DNA from: Candidatus Fermentithermobacillus carboniphilus
Lineage (GTDB): Bacteria > Bacillota > Sulfobacillia > Fermentithermobacillales > Fermentithermobacillaceae
Direction: 5' to 3'
Assembly: GCA_018208355.1 (NCBI GenBank)
Contig: CP062796.1
Location: 1,334,494 to 1,398,493 of the forward strand
DNA: 64,000 nucleotides
The notes beneath the pieces were generated by a model. That model was given only the letters and a program-made list of their open reading frames with translations, had not been told where the DNA came from and searched no databases. The stretch's first letter is position 1. Each line of letters opens with the position of its first letter. Of the stretch, positions 61,548 through 64,000 are shown piece after piece. Position numbers and translations under genes: made by a program.

Positions 61548-62495
61548 TTACCTGAACATCTCCGATACAGATCGACCTTCATGGATTCTCACTATCGCGT
61601 CCCCCAGAAGAGGTGCCACAGACAGTACTTTTACCATAGGTCTTAAGGGTTCTTCAATAGGAATCGTGTTTGTCACGACTGTACCGTCAAGGCCCGCCTT
61701 TTCAAGGTTCTCCCTCGCCTTGCCCGAGAATACGGGGTGAGTTGCACATGCGAGGATTGAACGGGCTCCTTTTTCGCGGAGGGCCCTGGCGGCCTGTACA
61801 ATGCTGCCTCCCGTATCGATCATGTCGTCGACAATCACAACGTTCTTCTCACTCACCTTGCCTACGATATTCATGACTTCTGCCACATTGGGTTCCGGCC
61901 GTCTCTTGTCGATAAAGGCCACAGGAGCTCCCAGGCGTTCCGCCATGTCCCTCGCGCGGGCTATTCCTCCGGCATCGGGCGAAACCACGACTACATCTCG
62001 AATCCCCTGATCCTTTACATACTGCGAAAGCAACCCAACGGCAGTGAGGTGGTCGACGGGGATGTCAAAGAACCCCTGGATCTGCCCGGCGTGAAGGTCC
62101 ATGGTAAGTATCCTGTCAACGCCCGCCGTGACCAGAAGGTTGGCCACCAGCTTGGCGGTTATAGGTTCTCTGCCACGGGTTTTTCGGTCCTGGCGCGCGT
62201 AGCCGTAAAAAGGGATCACCGCGGTAATTCGGTCCGCTGACGCTCTCCGCAAAGCGTCTATGATAATGAGGAGTTCCATGAGGTTGTCATTGACCGGAGA
62301 TGATGTGGGCTGGACCACGAAAGCATCGGAGCCGCGGACATTCTCGTTGATTATGACTTTAATCTCTCCATTGGAGAACCTGCCAACCTCTATGTCGCCA
62401 AGATCGATCCCGATATACTTGCAGATCTCCAACGCCAGATCCCTATTGGCATTCCCCGAGAAGACTTGCAATCTTTTATCACCATACGGCGACAC
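61548..62495 (-). CDS. prs: Ribose-phosphate pyrophosphokinase
   Basis: The enzyme makes PRPP for nucleotide, His and Trp synthesis. The 315 residues show the ATP-loop [20 protein letters not shown] region, [25 protein letters not shown], and the PRPP-binding loop [14 protein letters not shown]. It follows glmU by 13 bp, conserved order. Confidence 0.97.
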   Translation of the reverse strand: MSPYGDKRLQVFSGNANRDLALEICKYIGIDLGDIEVGRFSNGEIKVIINENVRGSDAFVVQPTSSPVNDNLMELLIIIDALRRASADRITAVIPFYGYARQDRKTRGREPITAKLVANLLVTAGVDRILTMDLHAGQIQGFFDIPVDHLTAVGLLSQYVKDQGIRDVVVVSPDAGGIARARDMAERLGAPVAFIDKRRPEPNVAEVMNIVGKVSEKNVVIVDDMIDTGGSIVQAARALREKGARSILACATHPVFSGKARENLEKAGLDGTVVTNTIPIEEPLRPMVKVLSVAPLLGDAIVRIHEGRSVSEMFR

Positions 62496-62508
62496 TTGCA
62501 GATACCCC

Positions 62509-63930
62509 CTAGCGTGACTTTTCCTTTCTCTTGGCTACCCAGCCTTCTTTATTGGTCTGCCTCTCTCTGGCTATTCCCAACGCTCCATCCGGAACTTCAG
62601 AAGTGATTGTCGACCCCGCCGCCACGTATGCATCCTTACCAATCCTAACCGGGGCTATAAGGTTGGCGTTGCATCCGACAAAGGCGCCGTCTTCTATCGT
62701 TGTTTGGTGTTTACAGATGCCATCGTAGTTTACCGTAACCGCCCCGGCTCCGACATTCACGTACTTGCCGATGACACTGTCCCCGAGATAACAGTGATGG
62801 TGGACCTTGGAATAGGCCCCGATTTTGGTGTTCTTGACCTCCGCGTAATTGCCGATAAGTACATGATCTTGAACGTCACTGTCAGGGCGGATATGGGAAT
62901 ATGGTCCCACGCGGACGTCGTTGCCGATAGTGGACGCTTCAACCACCGAAAACCAGACGATGCTGTTGTCGCCTATCGACGAGTCCCGGATATCCGTATA
63001 GGGCCCGATCACGCAGCCTTCCCCGATCCTTGTCGCTCCCCTGAGGAACGTAAAAGGCTCGATAACCGTATCCTTTCCGACTGTGACCCCGAAATCGATA
63101 TAAGTGGACGCCGGATCTCTGACGGTTACGCCGGACAAAGCCAGCTTTTTGGCGATGGACAGGCGCAAACGCGACTCGGCTTCCGATAGAGCATACCTGT
63201 CGTTAACTCCCTGAAGGACCTCATAATCAGGAAAGACAAACGCCGACACGAATAGCCCTTCCGCCGATGCAATCTCGACTATGTCCGTGAGATAGTATTC
63301 ATGCTTGGCGTTGTCATCTCTGACCTTCTCAAGCAGATTGAAGAGAACTTCTGCCCTCACAAGATAGATGCCGGAGTTGACTTCCCTTATTCTCTCCTGT
63401 CCCGGCCCAAGGTCTTTTGCCTCGACTATCTTCACTACTTTGCCGGCAGAATCCCGGACTACCCTGCCGTACGAACCCGGATCATCGCGAAAAGTCGTGA
63501 TCAGCGATAAATCGGCTTTATTCCTTCTGTGGGCTTCGTAAAATTCCCTAAGGATATCGCCGGTTATGAGGGGAGTATCTCCATAAAGGATCAACACATC
63601 TCCATCGAGACCGGCGAGAGCATCCCGCGCTGCCATCACCGCATGGGCAGTTCCTTTTTGCTGGCGCTGCCACGAGAATTCGAGGATTTTTCGAGCGTTC
63701 TCTTCTTTGCTACGGGTCCAGCCGTCCGTCACCGCCTCTATGACCTCGTCCCCTTTATGTCCGATCACGACCACTATCCTTTGGGGCTCCAGCTCAAACG
63801 CCGCATCGAGCACATATTCGATCATCGGCCTCCCGCACAGGGGAAAGAGGACCTTTGCCCTATTCGATTTCATTCGAGTTCCTTCGCCCGCGGCCAGGAT
63901 AACTGCAGTAACCGGCAATTTTCCTGTCAT
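62509..63930 (-). CDS. glmU: Bifunctional UDP-N-acetylglucosamine pyrophosphorylase / glucosamine-1-P acetyltransferase
   Basis: GlmU makes UDP-GlcNAc for peptidoglycan. The N-terminal pyrophosphorylase has [14 protein letters not shown] and the later LYGDTPLI; the C-terminal left-handed beta-helix shows hexapeptide repeats and the acetyl-transfer region [24 protein letters not shown]. The 473 residues are slightly longer than usual. It starts the visible minus-strand cluster; spoVG, its usual upstream neighbour, lies beyond the window. Confidence 0.97.
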   Translation of the reverse strand: MTGKLPVTAVILAAGEGTRMKSNRAKVLFPLCGRPMIEYVLDAAFELEPQRIVVVIGHKGDEVIEAVTDGWTRSKEENARKILEFSWQRQQKGTAHAVMAARDALAGLDGDVLILYGDTPLITGDILREFYEAHRRNKADLSLITTFRDDPGSYGRVVRDSAGKVVKIVEAKDLGPGQERIREVNSGIYLVRAEVLFNLLEKVRDDNAKHEYYLTDIVEIASAEGLFVSAFVFPDYEVLQGVNDRYALSEAESRLRLSIAKKLALSGVTVRDPASTYIDFGVTVGKDTVIEPFTFLRGATRIGEGCVIGPYTDIRDSSIGDNSIVWFSVVEASTIGNDVRVGPYSHIRPDSDVQDHVLIGNYAEVKNTKIGAYSKVHHHCYLGDSVIGKYVNVGAGAVTVNYDGICKHQTTIEDGAFVGCNANLIAPVRIGKDAYVAAGSTITSEVPDGALGIARERQTNKEGWVAKRKEKSR

Positions 63931-64000
63931 CTCAATCTCTCCCGGGGTATTATATCATTTCTCGAGCACAAGCCTGCAAACCTCAAAATCGAGGGGTTTG
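63931..64000. other. Upstream end of the window
   Basis: Only 70 bp. CAAACCTC and GAGGGGTTTG near the edge can pair with one bulge and could be the terminator or attenuator of the gene before glmU; nothing else is visible. Confidence 0.25.

Noticed and set aside
1..64000. CRISPR array
   Set aside because: No series of regularly spaced 23-40 bp direct repeats was seen, and no cas-like proteins.

Overview
The window is a stretch of chromosome from an endospore-forming member of the Bacillota, probably an anaerobic Clostridia-like lineage. The sporulation genes spoIIE, spoVB, spoVT, yabP and yabQ are present. The conserved order glmU-prs-ctc-pth-mfd-spoVT-spoVB-mazG-hup-yabO and the ftsH-coaX-dusB-greA-lysS neighbourhood are typical of that phylum. 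Many genes appear to start with GTG or TTG behind strong Shine-Dalgarno (SD) sequences, so several starts below differ from the longest open frame. The species cannot be named from sequence alone.

Layout: 1-8.4 kb is mostly one minus-strand block: lysS (partial), greA, a three-gene operon (HTH regulator, a conserved protein of unknown function, and an acyl-ACP-reductase-like protein) with its own promoter and twin palindromic operators, then dusB, a bifunctional-nuclease-domain gene and a phosphohexomutase. 8.5-12.7 kb has a DUF1540 protein, a HAD phosphatase, coaX with an ECF transporter S-component behind a promoter and a structured leader, and a P1 peptidase. 12.8-22.6 kb carries formate-THF ligase, the histidine-degradation genes hutI and hutH, a pair of M16 peptidases, an M24 aminopeptidase and a SAM methyltransferase. 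hypAB (plus strand) and ftsH-tilS-spoIIE (minus strand) follow to 29.7 kb.

29.8-49.0 kb is an accessory island that separates spoIIE from the tRNA/S1-domain/yabPQ/divIC cluster it normally adjoins. From left to right it holds an SGNH/MBOAT O-acylation pair, an IS3-type remnant, a complete minus-strand type 4 BREX-like defence operon (BrxP with PAPS-reductase and ferredoxin domains, DUF4007 protein, BrxC, PglZ, BrxL) led by a protein with a sigma-70 region 1.1-like domain, a decayed IS21 element that truncates a restriction endonuclease gene, that system's intact DNA methyltransferase, and an integrase remnant abutting the 3' end of a tRNA-Lys gene. That is the signature of a tRNA-targeting integrated element that has since decayed.

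49.0-64 kb returns to the core: tRNA-Lys, tRNA-Met, an unknown double-CxxC protein, tRNA-Leu, an S1-domain protein, then yabP-yabQ-HTH-divIC on the plus strand (inverted relative to their usual neighbours), and yabO, hup, mazG, spoVB, spoVT, mfd, pth, rplY/ctc, prs and glmU on the minus strand. Candidate sigma-E (yabP) and sigma-G (spoVT) promoters and a Spo0A box (spoIIE) fit sporulation control.

The most interesting part is the BREX operon. Its two DUF4007 domains (one fused to BrxP, one free-standing) are recognisably paralogous, and the leading sigma-1.1-like protein with a four-cysteine tail is an accessory I do not know from described BREX systems.
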